Positions 19,170-29,314 of a stretch of 64,000 nt of DNA are shown here, in pieces. Numbering within the stretch: the first letter of the stretch is position 1; the number at the start of each line of letters is the position of its first letter. Source of the stretch: Veronia pacifica. Lineage in GTDB: Bacteria; Pseudomonadota; Gammaproteobacteria; Enterobacterales; Vibrionaceae. The notes under the pieces were generated by a model that did no database searches, had not been told where the DNA came from, and worked only from the letters and a program-made list of their open reading frames with translations. The stretch lies in contig NZ_LYBM01000003.1 in NCBI RefSeq assembly GCF_001707825.1, positions 62,001 to 126,000 of the forward strand, read 5' to 3'. A program made the translations under genes and the position numbers.

Positions 19170-20312
19170 ATGGAATTTTGCTGTAAGGTTCACTCCACGA
19201 TTGGAGCATTCAATTCAGAAGACTGGGACCAGCTAGATATAAGTAATAACCCTTTCTGTAAATACAGCTTTTTTGCTGCGCTGGAAGACAGTGACGTTGT
19301 GTGCAACGAGACTGGGTGGGAACCCAAATATATAGCGATATACCAAGCAAACACTCTTGTTGCCGCAGCACCATGCTTCATCAAAAGCCACCCGATGGGC
19401 GAGTATGTCTTCGACTGGTCGTGGTCAGATGCTTACGAACGTTATGGGTTGCCATACTACCCCAAATTAATTTGTGCAGTCCCTTTCACACCAGTGACAG
19501 GGCCAAGGTTGATGGTTGCTCCTCAAGCGGACTCTTCTCATCTTATTCCTGTTCTTATCGAACAAATGAAAGAGCTTGGTCGACATATCGATGGATCTGG
19601 TGTCCATATTCTTTTTCCTGACGATACCGTTTCAACGTTTATCCGACCTGAAGACCTGCACAAGAGAAAAGCCGTGCAGTTTCATTGGTTAAATCGTAAA
19701 TACCAGGATTTTGACGATTTTCTATCCCAATTGACCTCCAGAAAGCGAAAAAATATAAAAAAAGAACGAAAAAGTATCGTTGAACAGGGCATTGAGATTG
19801 ACACTAAAGAAGGCCATCAGATTTCAACCGGAGACTGGCATATTTTTTATCAGTTTTATCGTCAGACCTATCTCAAGCGTTCAGGCCATGAAGGCTACCT
19901 CAATCAGACATTCTTTGAGTTGCTGGGGAAAACGATGCCAAACAATCTTGTCATGATCACAGGGATTAAAGATGACAATATTGTTGCTGCATCGCTGTTC
20001 TTGAAATCTGATACCACTCTATTCGGCCGATATTGGGGTTGCCACACTGAAAACAATCATCTGCATTTTGAGCTTTGTTACTATCAGGGGATAGAATACT
20101 GCATAAAGCATAAGTTGGATGTTTTTGAGGCAGGCGCTCAGGGCGAGCACAAGTTGATCAGGGGCTTTGAGCCCATATTTACATTTAGCTATCACTCTCT
20201 TTTCAATCCGCAGTTCAATCAAGCCATTGCTGATTTTCTCAACCGAGAAATGAAACAGGTAGAAAATTACCTTAAGGATGCAAAACGATACTTACCCTAC
20301 AAAGAGATTTGA
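19170..20312 (+). CDS. DUF482 / FemAB-like GNAT protein
   Basis: A 380-residue protein of the DUF482 (PF04339, 'peptidoglycan biosynthesis/recognition') family, a double-GNAT fold related to FemAB. Recognisable segments are DWSWSDAYERYGLPYYPKL, PFTPVTGPRL, SRKRKNIKKER and the end FEAGAQGEHKLIRGFEP, which carries the family's conserved G-x-Q-G-x-H-K. The reaction of the family is not established. It has its own terminator and is divergent from the cysteine desulfurase-like gene. The start has AGGA at eleven bases. Confidence 0.85.
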   Translation: MEFCCKVHSTIGAFNSEDWDQLDISNNPFCKYSFFAALEDSDVVCNETGWEPKYIAIYQANTLVAAAPCFIKSHPMGEYVFDWSWSDAYERYGLPYYPKLICAVPFTPVTGPRLMVAPQADSSHLIPVLIEQMKELGRHIDGSGVHILFPDDTVSTFIRPEDLHKRKAVQFHWLNRKYQDFDDFLSQLTSRKRKNIKKERKSIVEQGIEIDTKEGHQISTGDWHIFYQFYRQTYLKRSGHEGYLNQTFFELLGKTMPNNLVMITGIKDDNIVAASLFLKSDTTLFGRYWGCHTENNHLHFELCYYQGIEYCIKHKLDVFEAGAQGEHKLIRGFEPIFTFSYHSLFNPQFNQAIADFLNREMKQVENYLKDAKRYLPYKEI

Positions 20313-20339
20313 TAATATGTGGTTGATGTAAAAAACAAA

Positions 20340-20362
20340 AAAAGGCGCATATTGCGCCTTTT
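20340..20362. terminator. Bidirectional terminator
   Basis: A 10-bp perfect stem AAAAGGCGCA/TGCGCCTTTT with a 3-nt loop lies between the convergent DUF482 and small membrane protein genes, with A and T runs on the two sides. Confidence 0.85.
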
Positions 20363-20369
20363 AATCGCT

Positions 20370-20741
20370 TCAGCTTGAAGCCATAAGTTTTTGTCTAATA
20401 TCAGAAATTTTTCCCTGACTGAACTCTCTAAACTTAAAGTAGCAATAACTGCACACAATAGTAAAAAAGAGGTATGAAAGCGAAAAAACAAACGGCGATG
20501 TTATCAAGTCACGTTCAAGACTCCACATTACACCAGCAACTGTAACAGCCATTTTAGCCATTAATCCAACGAGCAGAAATAAAAATGCAAGCTGTGGATA
20601 CTTGCTATGTCGGAAACTTAGCCAATAACTGGCACCTGTTGCCGTAGCAGCAACAAAGAAGCCAACTAAGAACGAGTGAAAATGTTCAGCGGCTAATATG
20701 CCACCGGATATTGATAACAAAACAACCAGAATGTAGGACAT
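20370..20741 (-). CDS. Four-helix membrane protein, unknown
   Basis: A 123-residue protein with four predicted membrane helices (residues about 2-20, 24-44, 50-73, 82-102) and a short basic cytoplasmic tail. The small size and the loop SFRHSKYPQ do not let me place it in a family with confidence. AGAGGG lies directly before the ATG. It is monocistronic and shares a bidirectional terminator with the DUF482 gene. Confidence 0.6.
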   Translation of the reverse strand: MSYILVVLLSISGGILAAEHFHSFLVGFFVAATATGASYWLSFRHSKYPQLAFLFLLVGLMAKMAVTVAGVMWSLERDLITSPFVFSLSYLFFTIVCSYCYFKFREFSQGKISDIRQKLMASS

Positions 20742-21316
20742 ATCCCTCTACTTAACTTATACAAATAAAAATAAAACAACTAAATCCATGTCAACACGCC
20801 AATTCTGCATAAAATTTAAACTTCACACAAGATTATTTTGATAAAAAATTAATAAATAACTGATTTTACGAAAATTAAATATTATAGAAAATACAGGGGT
20901 AACTTTTTATATTTAAAAAATGTTACAATTTGATTAAATTCTTTGATTAAACGAAAGGCAATCATAAATATTCCGGATTGGAGTCAAGATCCATAAAGAA
21001 CGGTATGCGATGTAAGGGAAGTAAGTATTAGTGGTATCAAAAATTCTGTTTCAGGATGAAATCATTAAAAGCTATGTGAATACATTGCTCTGCTGACGCT
21101 ACGGGACCGAGTTGAGATATTACAAGTTACATCCACCTATCGAATGATTTAGGGGTAGAAAATAAAGTATCCCTGTAAAATCGGAAATGATAACGTCAGC
21201 TCGTTAGGCAAGTGTATTGAAGTAGTCAGATGAGGCTTGTAGCCAATGATGCTTGAGAAAATAACCTGCCACCGTCCTTAACGCTATCAGAAAGCAACCT
21301 GGAGTGACACACTACT
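20742..21316. other. AT-rich intergenic region
   Basis: 575 bp between the end of the TetR gene and the start of the small membrane protein gene. The first ~200 bp are very AT-rich. No ORF with a ribosome binding site and no clear RNA or repeat was seen. Confidence 0.55.
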
Positions 21317-21928
21317 TTACTTACATCCTCTACCTTTCCCCATTTCCGCATTATCGAGCTGAATCCAGTGCAGCAGCATGTCTAGATATACTTGAGCATC
21401 CTCTCTTGACCGGTTGAGTATGACAACATCCATCGCCAGTCCAACCAGAGACCTCATAACCAAACCTGTCACGCATCGAAGTTTATCGTAATCGACTTGC
21501 CACTTGGGGAATGTCATTTTTACAATCCAAGCGATTTGTTCTTCGAACCTATCCATAGCGACACCATACATTTTCCCCAATGCAGGTTCAGTCCTTGATG
21601 CTATAGCAATTTCAATCCCAGCGATAAAAGAACGACCACACATGACATCAAATACATCGTAAATGATCTCTTTGATCGTCGTGCCTTTGTCAAACCTTAT
21701 AGTTTTCATGAAGGCTGTAGCCTGACGGGTCATGTTGTCTTCCATCGCCGCGATAACAAGCGCATCCTTGTTGGGGTAATGATGCAACATGGTTCCTCTT
21801 GCGATACCAGCCCGGCGACAAACCGCTGCTGTAGACGTTCTGTGATATCCCTCTTCAACGAGTAGGTCATGTGCCGCGGCCAGCAACTTGGCTTTTGTTT
21901 GTTCTGATTTCTCTTCCTGACGTCCCAA
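21317..21928 (-). CDS. TetR/AcrR family regulator
   Basis: A repressor of about 203 residues. The N-terminal DNA-binding domain is typical: KAKLLAAAHDLLVEEGYHRTSTAAVCRRAGIARGTMLHHYPNKDALV, with the helix-turn-helix around residues 28-50. The C-terminal ligand domain is helical and cannot be matched to a known ligand. A longer frame exists, but a TTG at 21928 has AGCGGAGG five bases upstream and gives a standard TetR N-terminus (LGRQEEKSEQTKAKLL), so I use it. No neighbouring gene is an obvious target; the long AT-rich gap upstream may hold its operator. Confidence 0.85.
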   Translation of the reverse strand: MGRQEEKSEQTKAKLLAAAHDLLVEEGYHRTSTAAVCRRAGIARGTMLHHYPNKDALVIAAMEDNMTRQATAFMKTIRFDKGTTIKEIIYDVFDVMCGRSFIAGIEIAIASRTEPALGKMYGVAMDRFEEQIAWIVKMTFPKWQVDYDKLRCVTGLVMRSLVGLAMDVVILNRSREDAQVYLDMLLHWIQLDNAEMGKGRGCK

Positions 21929-23145
21929 ATAAACCTCCGCTAGACATCCTACTTCTGTATCTTGCAGTGCTCTAACTCCAACAGCCTGCAATCTGAATAT
22001 CTTATTTACTGATCAGTTCCATCGATCCGTACTGCTAACTGAGTTGCATAAAAATGAATATGGTTCCGTGAAATATGAATACTTTTACATCTTTCTTATA
22101 TTATTTAGTAAGAAAGTAATTAATTGATTAAGACAGACTACAGAGACATCAGAAGGGAGTCAGTATATCAAAGGATAAATATAAACACTAAATTAATGAT
22201 AAATAATGATATTTTTTAAAAATTTAATTCAATAACGCCTACGTCATCTAACTTATGATTAATACGTCATCCATTAAACTGGAATCGAAAAGTAACATCA
22301 AGGACTCTCTTTAAAAATTTTCCCATGCAATGAGTGTGTTAATTTAGACTGATGAAAGCACACTTAAATAATGCTATGATAACTAATAAACAATAATATC
22401 AATTAGTTATTGATAAATATTATTTTTGTATTTTTTAAAAATATGGACTTATTCAATGTGAGATAGGATTATTTGCACTTAATTAAAAATTAATATCATT
22501 GAGAGGTAACAACTAAAATGAAAATCCTTCCAAAAGTCATCTGTAATCGCTAACTAGTTCGATTAAAAGTCATTATTTTCCACTACTACAAATACGGGGT
22601 TATATTAGTCCAAACTATCGACATCGTGGAAAAATGGTAAAAATCACTAAATATATTAGTAATTTACTTATTTTAAGAGATTATTCACCTTCTCGTTAGC
22701 ATATTCACATCATTGAAAAAATGATATTTTCCAATCGACATTTTAGATGAAAGAGTCTTCCAACACTCATTATTAATAAATGTACGTTAAAAAATTCATA
22801 TAAAACAATAATTTAATTATTTGCATCATTTATTAGTAATAGTTTCCTGATGATGCTCTCAAAGGAAGTGAAGGTGAATACATATGCAAAAAGAGATATT
22901 AATTAGATGACTGAATACTTAGACTTTAGTCGCACTCAGTAACTAAATCTCAAAACTTACACGAAAAAAGATTATTTCCCACATATAAATTCATTTATAT
23001 CTTCCACCTTAGAATTAAATGCTGCACCAAGATGATACAAAAAAACCCGACTTTCGAAATCATTCAATAATCGGGATTTTATTTCAAACGCTGGTATGCT
23101 CGGCGAGCGGGCTTTTCATTGACCCATAACTCACTGGAATACTGA
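21929..23145. other. 1.2-kb AT-rich gene-free region
   Basis: Between the TetR start and the GH18 chitinase end, strongly AT-rich. Stops are dense in all frames. The only ORFs with ribosome-binding-like sequence are 8 to 11 codons long (for example ATG at 22518). Apart from the chitinase terminator I see no stable hairpin or repeat. Confidence 0.6.
23046..23075 (-). terminator. Terminator of the GH18 chitinase gene
   Basis: Inverted repeat CCCGA/TCGGG flanked by A- and T-rich arms, followed on the minus strand by seven T, about 70 nt past the chitinase stop codon. The loop is long (20 nt) but contains TTCGAA. Confidence 0.6.
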
Positions 23146-25689
23146 TTACTGGTTTTTGTTCATGTCACGTAACTTATCGCCAACAGGAGCCGAGAAGTTA
23201 AAACCATCATGTTCATCCCAGTTGATAGACCACGTCATCACTCCACCAAAGTCACTGTAATCAAATTCAGGAACGACCTCACCACATTGACTTCTCTTGG
23301 TAACACAATCAAGCGCATCGAGAATATTTTGTATTGGTGCCTGTCCAGAATTAGCAGAGCTTGGTCCAGATGGCAGCCCAATAGCCACCTGATCACTTCG
23401 CAGCGGCTTGAACATTTCTCCGTTTGCTAATTCAAAGCCTTCAATTAACATCTTTGACTGAGCAACCATCATATCAACTGTCCCTTCACGTGCAGCGCCT
23501 GTTAAATATGGATTAGGCAACCCACCGTTGTTATAAAGCTGAACATGCAGAAGGTCGAGTGTATCCCTGAGTTGATCAATCAGTGGAATGTAAGCCCCCC
23601 AAATACCTGAGTATGCAATCATGCCACCGTGTACATAAGGATGTTCAGGTGCCATCGTCAGATATAAATTTCCGCCGATATTTTCCTCGATTTTGAGTAA
23701 TGCGCGAGGCAATCTTGCCTGAATCTGAGAACCGTGCAGAAGGTTAGAACCACTTTCCAGGTCTATATCTAAACCATCAAAACCCCACTCATTGATAAGC
23801 GCAGTAAGGCTGGATACAAAGTTAACTTCGTCACTATCTGTATTTAGTGTGATAGTGCCCTCAGCACCGCCAAGCGATAAGACAAATATTTTTCCCTCAG
23901 CCTGCAACTCTGCCATTTCACGCTTGAATCTCTCCGGATCCAATACCGGGCATGTACTGCGAATATCGCCATTAAATGGGGTGAAATGAACGGTTCCATC
24001 ACTGTTTCGATCGTTCTCTGCAAAAGCGATATCAATAACATCCCATGCATCAGACATTTCACTGAGATTCATTGGACAACCTGCACCGTTTACAAAATTA
24101 TGCCAGTAACCAATGAGTTTGTGTTTAACCGCTTTCGCCTCCACAACGTTGATATTGACTGAATCTGTCACAGCACTCAGATCATTGCTGTCCGTTGCTT
24201 TTGCCGAGATAGAATATTTACCGACTGCCGCTGGCGACCATGAACCCTCAAATGGCGCAGTGTTATCAGACGCAACCAGATTTCCATCAACAAAGAACTC
24301 GACAACATCAATATCACCTGTCAAAGAACTGGCATCAACGCGCATCGAAACGTTACTGCCCAGTGAAACTCGTGAGCCGGATACGGGAGAAACTAAAGTG
24401 GCGACGACTGGTTGATCACTGACGGTGACTCTCACACGAGCCTCGCCTTCCGCGCCATTCTCATCAACAGCAACAGCCGACAAGATTGTCTCTCCCAGAC
24501 CACTTACCTGCCATGAAAGACCATAAGGAGCAGTTTCGTCCTTGCCCAGTTCTTGTTCATCCGCGTAAAAACTGACATGTTTAATTGGATCAGATCCGTC
24601 AGACACAGTCACAGATAATTCAGTATCTGCGCCTGCAAGCAAGACAGTATTTTCAGATGGCGAAGTAAATGAGATCTCAGGTTGGTTTGCGCATATACCC
24701 AAATCACTCCAGGCATCTTGCCAGTACTGACCTTTTCCCGGTTCATATGCCCAACCAGCGGGGGATGAACACCAGCCAGCAACCTCACAACGATATTTCT
24801 GATTATCATTCTGAACAATATCGTCTAACGCATAAGCTGTTCCTGCTTGATAAGTCGGAATAGAACTGCACTTTCCTCCAGTGTCAGATCCATCGATAGT
24901 GAGTACCACACTTTGGCTCCAACTCTGGGCACCATCATTATCTATGGCTTTGGCTCTGAATGTGTGAGTCCCCGCCACTGCCTGCCACTCACTGGCATAT
25001 GGTGCACTTGAAACGGAGGCAACTTGTTGCTCATTAACAAAAAAAGCAACTTGAGAAATGACACCATCGTCATCAGTCGCACTGGCAGATAATGTTACCC
25101 GCTCACCGACTGCAACCCTAGTATCTGCCGACGGAGAGGTCAGTTGCGCGATTGGAGGTATATTTTCGTCTGAAGCAATAACAGTCACATTTACTGATGA
25201 TTGACTCTCACCCAACCTATTATCAACGGCAACAGCAGTAATAGTGAAATCACCCTCTACTGCAGTCCAGCTGACTCGGTAGTCTTTTCCTGATGCGGTG
25301 CCAACAACGTTACCATTAACTGTAAACTTAACCTCAATGACCTCGCCATCTGAGTCACTGGCATTAGCAACTAACTCAATGTCTTTACCTGCTGTCAAGG
25401 TTGCATTATTTAACGGTGATACAAGTGCAACATCCGGCAATGCATTATCACCGGTCGCACAATCTCCAATAGTTTTCCATACCTCCCATGGCCCAGAATT
25501 TTGGGAAGGCGATTCATTTCGACTCCACCAACGTGACTCATAGGCAGTCTCATTTTGGGTTACTCGCTCCCCACCGGGATAGAAGATGTCCGATTTCCAG
25601 TCGGGTATCAGGGTACAATCAATTGCAAATACCGAGGAACTGAAACAGCCCCCGATCAGCATTGCGCAGCTCAGTGCTTTCCTTGCCAT
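23146..25689 (-). CDS. Secreted modular GH18 chitinase
   Basis: A secreted enzyme of about 847 residues. Module order: signal peptide (1-22, MARKALSCAMLIGGCFSSSVFA), a CBM5/12-like Trp-rich domain (to about 75), two Ig-like/Big domains (about 85-270; SPLNNATLTAGKDIELVA, SPSADTRVAVGERVTLSA), a second chitin-binding-like domain (about 275-335), two more Ig-like domains (340-515) and a C-terminal GH18 barrel. The catalytic motif FDGLDIDLESG is intact, including the acid/base Glu, and SLGGAEG forms the other GH18 signature. It releases chito-oligosaccharides by substrate-assisted catalysis. ATG 25689 with AAAGGA is preferred over a TTG 21 bases upstream. It lies next to an EIIC-EAL gene. Confidence 0.92.
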   Translation of the reverse strand: MARKALSCAMLIGGCFSSSVFAIDCTLIPDWKSDIFYPGGERVTQNETAYESRWWSRNESPSQNSGPWEVWKTIGDCATGDNALPDVALVSPLNNATLTAGKDIELVANASDSDGEVIEVKFTVNGNVVGTASGKDYRVSWTAVEGDFTITAVAVDNRLGESQSSVNVTVIASDENIPPIAQLTSPSADTRVAVGERVTLSASATDDDGVISQVAFFVNEQQVASVSSAPYASEWQAVAGTHTFRAKAIDNDGAQSWSQSVVLTIDGSDTGGKCSSIPTYQAGTAYALDDIVQNDNQKYRCEVAGWCSSPAGWAYEPGKGQYWQDAWSDLGICANQPEISFTSPSENTVLLAGADTELSVTVSDGSDPIKHVSFYADEQELGKDETAPYGLSWQVSGLGETILSAVAVDENGAEGEARVRVTVSDQPVVATLVSPVSGSRVSLGSNVSMRVDASSLTGDIDVVEFFVDGNLVASDNTAPFEGSWSPAAVGKYSISAKATDSNDLSAVTDSVNINVVEAKAVKHKLIGYWHNFVNGAGCPMNLSEMSDAWDVIDIAFAENDRNSDGTVHFTPFNGDIRSTCPVLDPERFKREMAELQAEGKIFVLSLGGAEGTITLNTDSDEVNFVSSLTALINEWGFDGLDIDLESGSNLLHGSQIQARLPRALLKIEENIGGNLYLTMAPEHPYVHGGMIAYSGIWGAYIPLIDQLRDTLDLLHVQLYNNGGLPNPYLTGAAREGTVDMMVAQSKMLIEGFELANGEMFKPLRSDQVAIGLPSGPSSANSGQAPIQNILDALDCVTKRSQCGEVVPEFDYSDFGGVMTWSINWDEHDGFNFSAPVGDKLRDMNKNQ

Positions 25690-25974
25690 TAGAGTTATCC
25701 TTTTAGACAAAAGTAATGTGCGTCAGCATTGAATACTGACATTGGTACAACATCCCCATAATCCAAAGGTAACCAACTGTTAGTAAAGTATTTTTACATT
25801 AATAATTTTTGCTTTATCTGAGTGACTCGCAATTAAACGAAACAAGGTGAGGAGATTACTGATAAATTGGCCATTAGGCGTGACCTGCTCATCAAAAATG
25901 ACAGGCTTATATATGATTTTAAAGTAAATTTTAGTTAGAAGACAAAACACAAACAGCTGCTCTCTTCGGCACAG

Positions 25975-28047
25975 CTATTTACTCTCTTTTGCAAATTTGA
26001 TGAATTGTTCCAGCGGTAACGAACGACTGACGGCCCAGCCCTGAACAAGCACTCGATTAAATTGTCCGACAAAATCCGATTGAGCTTGTGTCTCTACTCC
26101 CTCAACAATAACACCAAGCTCAAGTTGATCAGCAATTCCCATCAAGCTGGAAAAGACTTTCTGCCCTCTCTCCGATCCCAGAGCAAGCACAAAACTGCGG
26201 TCAATTTTAATGGCATCAATTTCGAAGTGGTTCAGATAACTCAAAGAGCTGAAACCTGTACCGAAATCATCAATATGTACTTCTGATCCTGCATCATGTA
26301 GCTTGCCAATATTCGTCTCCACTTTATTGTTGTGATTGACCAAAGACTCTTCTGTGATTTCAAACGAGACAACACCGGGAACTTGAGATATCAATTCGAT
26401 AATTTTATCTACCGCTGTCATACTCGAAATCGTTTTACTTCCTATATTGACACACACCTGTAAATTCAGACCTTTCTCGCGCCAAATTTTACTGTCTTCA
26501 ACTGCACGTCCCACTACCCACAAATCGATTTCTTTAAGCAGCCCCGCTTTTTCAAACAGCGGCATAAACTTACCCGGTTGTTCAACATTGCCGAAGTTAT
26601 CTCTTATACGGATCAGCGCTTCCGCTGATACAATTTTCTCGGTAGATACCGACTTTTGTGGCTGATATTCCAAGAAAAATTCTCTTTCCCGAATACGGCG
26701 AATCTTTTTGACTAATCCTTGATACTCAGTACCACGCGTCAGTGCTTCATTAACCGGGTCAGTCGATAGAATGTAGGCCTCCTCCTCCCGCCGATCGAGA
26801 GTCGTGTCCAGCGACGGTATATAAATCACCTCTGACTGAGATGAACGCTCCATGAATACAACAAAAGGTGTGTAAATCAACAAACTAACCAGTAGGCCTA
26901 AAAGCTGCAACACAATAGAAAACGGATCACCCCCGGTTGAGATGTACGCGTTGAAAAACATCGGACTGGGTATAGGAGCCATATAAGATGCTGCACTGAC
27001 CCAGTCAGCCTCAATAATCAGGTAGCTGATCAGCAGATTTGCGGCAGGAGCTAAAACCAGTGGGACTAATAGACGAAGATTAAAGATCAAAGGGAGACTG
27101 AACATCAGTAGTTCGTTGATACCCAATATTCCCAAAGGCAAACTGGCAAAAGCAATCAGCCTCATCCTTTTGTCAGATGAGAAAAGTAAAATCGCACATA
27201 TGAGTCCCAACGTAGCGCCTGAACCTCCTATAAACACAAAGGAAGACAGGAAAGACATATTTATGATAGTTGCTGGATCTGCCCCCACCTGAACCAAAGA
27301 ATGGTTAAACTCCAACGCCTCATTAAGTGGTTCAACCATTGATGACAAAGCGTAATAGCCATTGATACCAACAAACCAAAAAAGTGAATTAAAGGCAGAG
27401 TAAAACAAGCCGCTTTGTAACGGCTGAGAAAATACGTCTAAGCTCTCTCTCAACCAGATAAACTCAAAAAAACCGCTGATGCCATCGAGAGCCAAGGAGT
27501 AAACAATAACGACAAATGAACATAAAATGGAGGGGATAATTAAGTTCATCGAATCCTGAACAAGCTCGCCGCCAACATCTACACGTAAAATTTTCGTCCA
27601 TTTCCGTTCTTTTATCGCTGCCAACACTGGAACGAAAAGTAACGGTAATGTGATACCGACAAACGTCATCATGCTACTGACCATCTGAGAGCCTGTATCC
27701 ATGACTTGATGAGCAAGGGCAAGATAGACGATCGACAACATGCCAATTGGAGTTCGTGGTAGACGCCACTGGATCGCCATCATTGTTGAAATAGATGTAC
27801 AGAAGAGATAGGGATAAAGTGCGACGAGTTCATGCCTGAGAATATTGAGCATCAGGTGAGTTTCATCAGAACCAATATTGAGAATGTCCAGAACGCCAGT
27901 GGCAAGGCCAATGAATGATGAAATCATTAAGCACGGCACCAGCCATAGCATGCCATTGCGGATAGCCTTTAGAGACATAGAAATAGTCCGCTTTAGCAAC
28001 TGGTTATCCCAGGTTGGTTCCGTACCAGACTCGTTTTTAGAGAGCAT
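25975..28047 (-). CDS. PTS EIIC-like membrane domain fused to an EAL phosphodiesterase
   Basis: A fusion of about 690 residues. The first ~410 residues form a multi-helix PTS enzyme IIC-like domain, probably of the lactose/cellobiose/chitobiose class (INELLMFSLPLIFNLRLLVPLVLAP is a good match to the EIIC substrate region). The rest is an EAL c-di-GMP phosphodiesterase with its catalytic set intact: SAEALIRIRD, VNIGSKT, EITEES, IDDFGTGFSSLSYL, IKIDRSFV, VIVEGVET and QGWAVSRSLP. No EIIA or EIIB domain is attached, so it probably senses rather than transports. The frame is open upstream, but ATG 28047 starts just ahead of the EIIC part. The neighbouring GH18 chitinase suggests a chitin-sugar ligand. 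Confidence 0.88.
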   Translation of the reverse strand: MLSKNESGTEPTWDNQLLKRTISMSLKAIRNGMLWLVPCLMISSFIGLATGVLDILNIGSDETHLMLNILRHELVALYPYLFCTSISTMMAIQWRLPRTPIGMLSIVYLALAHQVMDTGSQMVSSMMTFVGITLPLLFVPVLAAIKERKWTKILRVDVGGELVQDSMNLIIPSILCSFVVIVYSLALDGISGFFEFIWLRESLDVFSQPLQSGLFYSAFNSLFWFVGINGYYALSSMVEPLNEALEFNHSLVQVGADPATIINMSFLSSFVFIGGSGATLGLICAILLFSSDKRMRLIAFASLPLGILGINELLMFSLPLIFNLRLLVPLVLAPAANLLISYLIIEADWVSAASYMAPIPSPMFFNAYISTGGDPFSIVLQLLGLLVSLLIYTPFVVFMERSSQSEVIYIPSLDTTLDRREEEAYILSTDPVNEALTRGTEYQGLVKKIRRIREREFFLEYQPQKSVSTEKIVSAEALIRIRDNFGNVEQPGKFMPLFEKAGLLKEIDLWVVGRAVEDSKIWREKGLNLQVCVNIGSKTISSMTAVDKIIELISQVPGVVSFEITEESLVNHNNKVETNIGKLHDAGSEVHIDDFGTGFSSLSYLNHFEIDAIKIDRSFVLALGSERGQKVFSSLMGIADQLELGVIVEGVETQAQSDFVGQFNRVLVQGWAVSRSLPLEQFIKFAKESK

Positions 28048-28292
28048 GAAAGTAAACCCTGTGGATCTTAGAAGACAACTCACTCTGAAATACGGATACA
28101 GCTTGGAAGACAACAGTGAGAGACAAAAAAAGTTCACGATTGGCTTTTCAGAGTGTCTCTTACAGGTTACTAAAATACTAAACCTGCAATTAACAAGTAT
28201 GGGCCAACATCATACTGAGAATATTCAATGACAAGGTATCAATAGTTAGATGGTGAGCAACAGTATTTAGAAATTACATACTCGCCTGCATT

Positions 28293-28625
28293 TTACTTTC
28301 CACTGACAGGGGTACCATGCAGGATGTTGTAAAGCTGGATTCGATGAAGCGGTTTAGAAAGGTGAAGACCATAATGGTAGTGCGTTTTACCATTAACACT
28401 TCGGTAAAAACTTCTCTTGATAACGCCTTTGAAAGCAGGCATGGAATTCATTTTTATCTCACAAGCCCCCTGCTCTAATCGCCAAGCCGATACAATACCT
28501 ATGCCATGTGTTGATACATCAACCACCAGCACATTCAATTTTGGTATCACCTTGTGACACCAATACATTTGGGCAAGGACTCTGGGTACACATTTTTTTC
28601 TGTCCCATCGCCGAATATTAGCCAT
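28293..28625 (-). CDS. PilZ-domain-like protein (candidate c-di-GMP receptor)
   Basis: A 110-residue single-domain protein. The N-terminus MANIRRWDRKKCVPR has the Arg-rich PilZ entry motif and VVDVSTHGIGIVS carries the D-x-S-x-x-G motif that binds c-di-GMP. The rest is beta-rich (FKGVIKRSFYRSVNGKTHYHYGLHLSKP), as in PilZ barrels. It lies 155 bp from the upstream end of the EIIC-EAL coding region, on the same strand, but is transcribed first and may have its own promoter. Identification rests on the two motifs, not on a search. Confidence 0.7.
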   Translation of the reverse strand: MANIRRWDRKKCVPRVLAQMYWCHKVIPKLNVLVVDVSTHGIGIVSAWRLEQGACEIKMNSMPAFKGVIKRSFYRSVNGKTHYHYGLHLSKPLHRIQLYNILHGTPVSGK

Positions 28626-29005
28626 CTTACTTCTCTCTTCTCCATGCGTGAAAAGCCTGCTTACATGGCATTACTCGTCTTTCCAAATCTGATCCTATCA
28701 GTGAGGTATGTCTTGTTTCTGAATCAAAGTTGAGACAAAAAAGTTGGTAGGTCAAAATTAGCTACATCTAGCTCACAATAACTTAGTCATAATTATTACT
28801 TTTTGACTATTTTGACCAAAACTTAAAAGTAGCAATACACTGCAATGTAATTAAGGTCATTTTTATACGTTAAAAAACAACCGCTTGAGTAACCCTACAA
28901 ACTTGGCACAGTGTTTGTTTACTCGTATTCAAACACACAGCTACTTACAACACAGAATAAAGGGATGACATCTATTTCTGTGGGATCGGGTTAAGGAGAA
29001 TGATT
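28626..29005. other. Intergenic region between the PilZ gene and a micro-ORF
   Basis: Divergent 380-bp gap. A TTGGCAC-N5-TTGT sequence at 28903-28918 resembles a sigma-54 promoter for the micro-ORF but lacks the GC at -12. Nothing else stands out. Confidence 0.4.
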
Positions 29006-29104
29006 ATGGTGACAAACAGACGAAAGCAACAAATCACTGGGTTGTTCATTTTGCTGGCAGGCGTTGTAGGCGGGCTTACAATAGCCATGTGGAATATATT
29101 CTGA
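29006..29104 (+). CDS. 32-residue single-helix membrane microprotein (candidate)
   Basis: A 33-codon ORF beginning MVTNRRKQQITG and ending AMWNIF. It has a basic N-terminus and one hydrophobic helix (LFILLAGVVGGLTIAMW), the layout of small inner-membrane proteins with the N-terminus in. AAGGAG lies eight bases upstream of this ATG; an ATG six bases earlier is too close to the ribosome binding site. A 23-bp hairpin lies 145 bp downstream. I do not recognise a family. Too short to be certain, but the ribosome binding site and topology make it credible. Confidence 0.5.
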   Translation: MVTNRRKQQITGLFILLAGVVGGLTIAMWNIF

Positions 29105-29248
29105 CGCCAGTATTGCCTATGACCTCACGCTGCCCTTCATTGACTGAGAGCATGAGCGATAAGAAGCTCTTCGGTATATTGACGTTTCCACAGAATTTTA
29201 TGCACAGTAATAAACTGAGATAAAGCCTTTCAGGTAACGTAAATTGAG

Positions 29249-29299
29249 AATGAAAACGAAAGCAGGCCAGTATTGAACTGGCCTGCTTTCGTTTTCATT
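29249..29299. terminator. 23-bp stem hairpin, bidirectional terminator
   Basis: A perfect 23-bp inverted repeat (29249-29271 and 29277-29299) with a 5-nt loop (ATTGA) lies between two convergent micro-ORFs. A short T-run follows on the plus strand. The stem is much longer than a normal terminator. Confidence 0.8.
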
Positions 29300-29314
29300 T
29301 TTACACGCAAGGTG

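Noticed and set aside
22518-22553. 11-codon ORF with GAGAGG upstream in the AT-rich gap
   Set aside because: Too short and poorly spaced; no downstream gene for it to lead.
28903-28918. TTGGCAC-N5-TTGT as sigma-54 promoter or Qrr small RNA
   Set aside because: The essential GC at -12 is GT and no Qrr core sequence follows.
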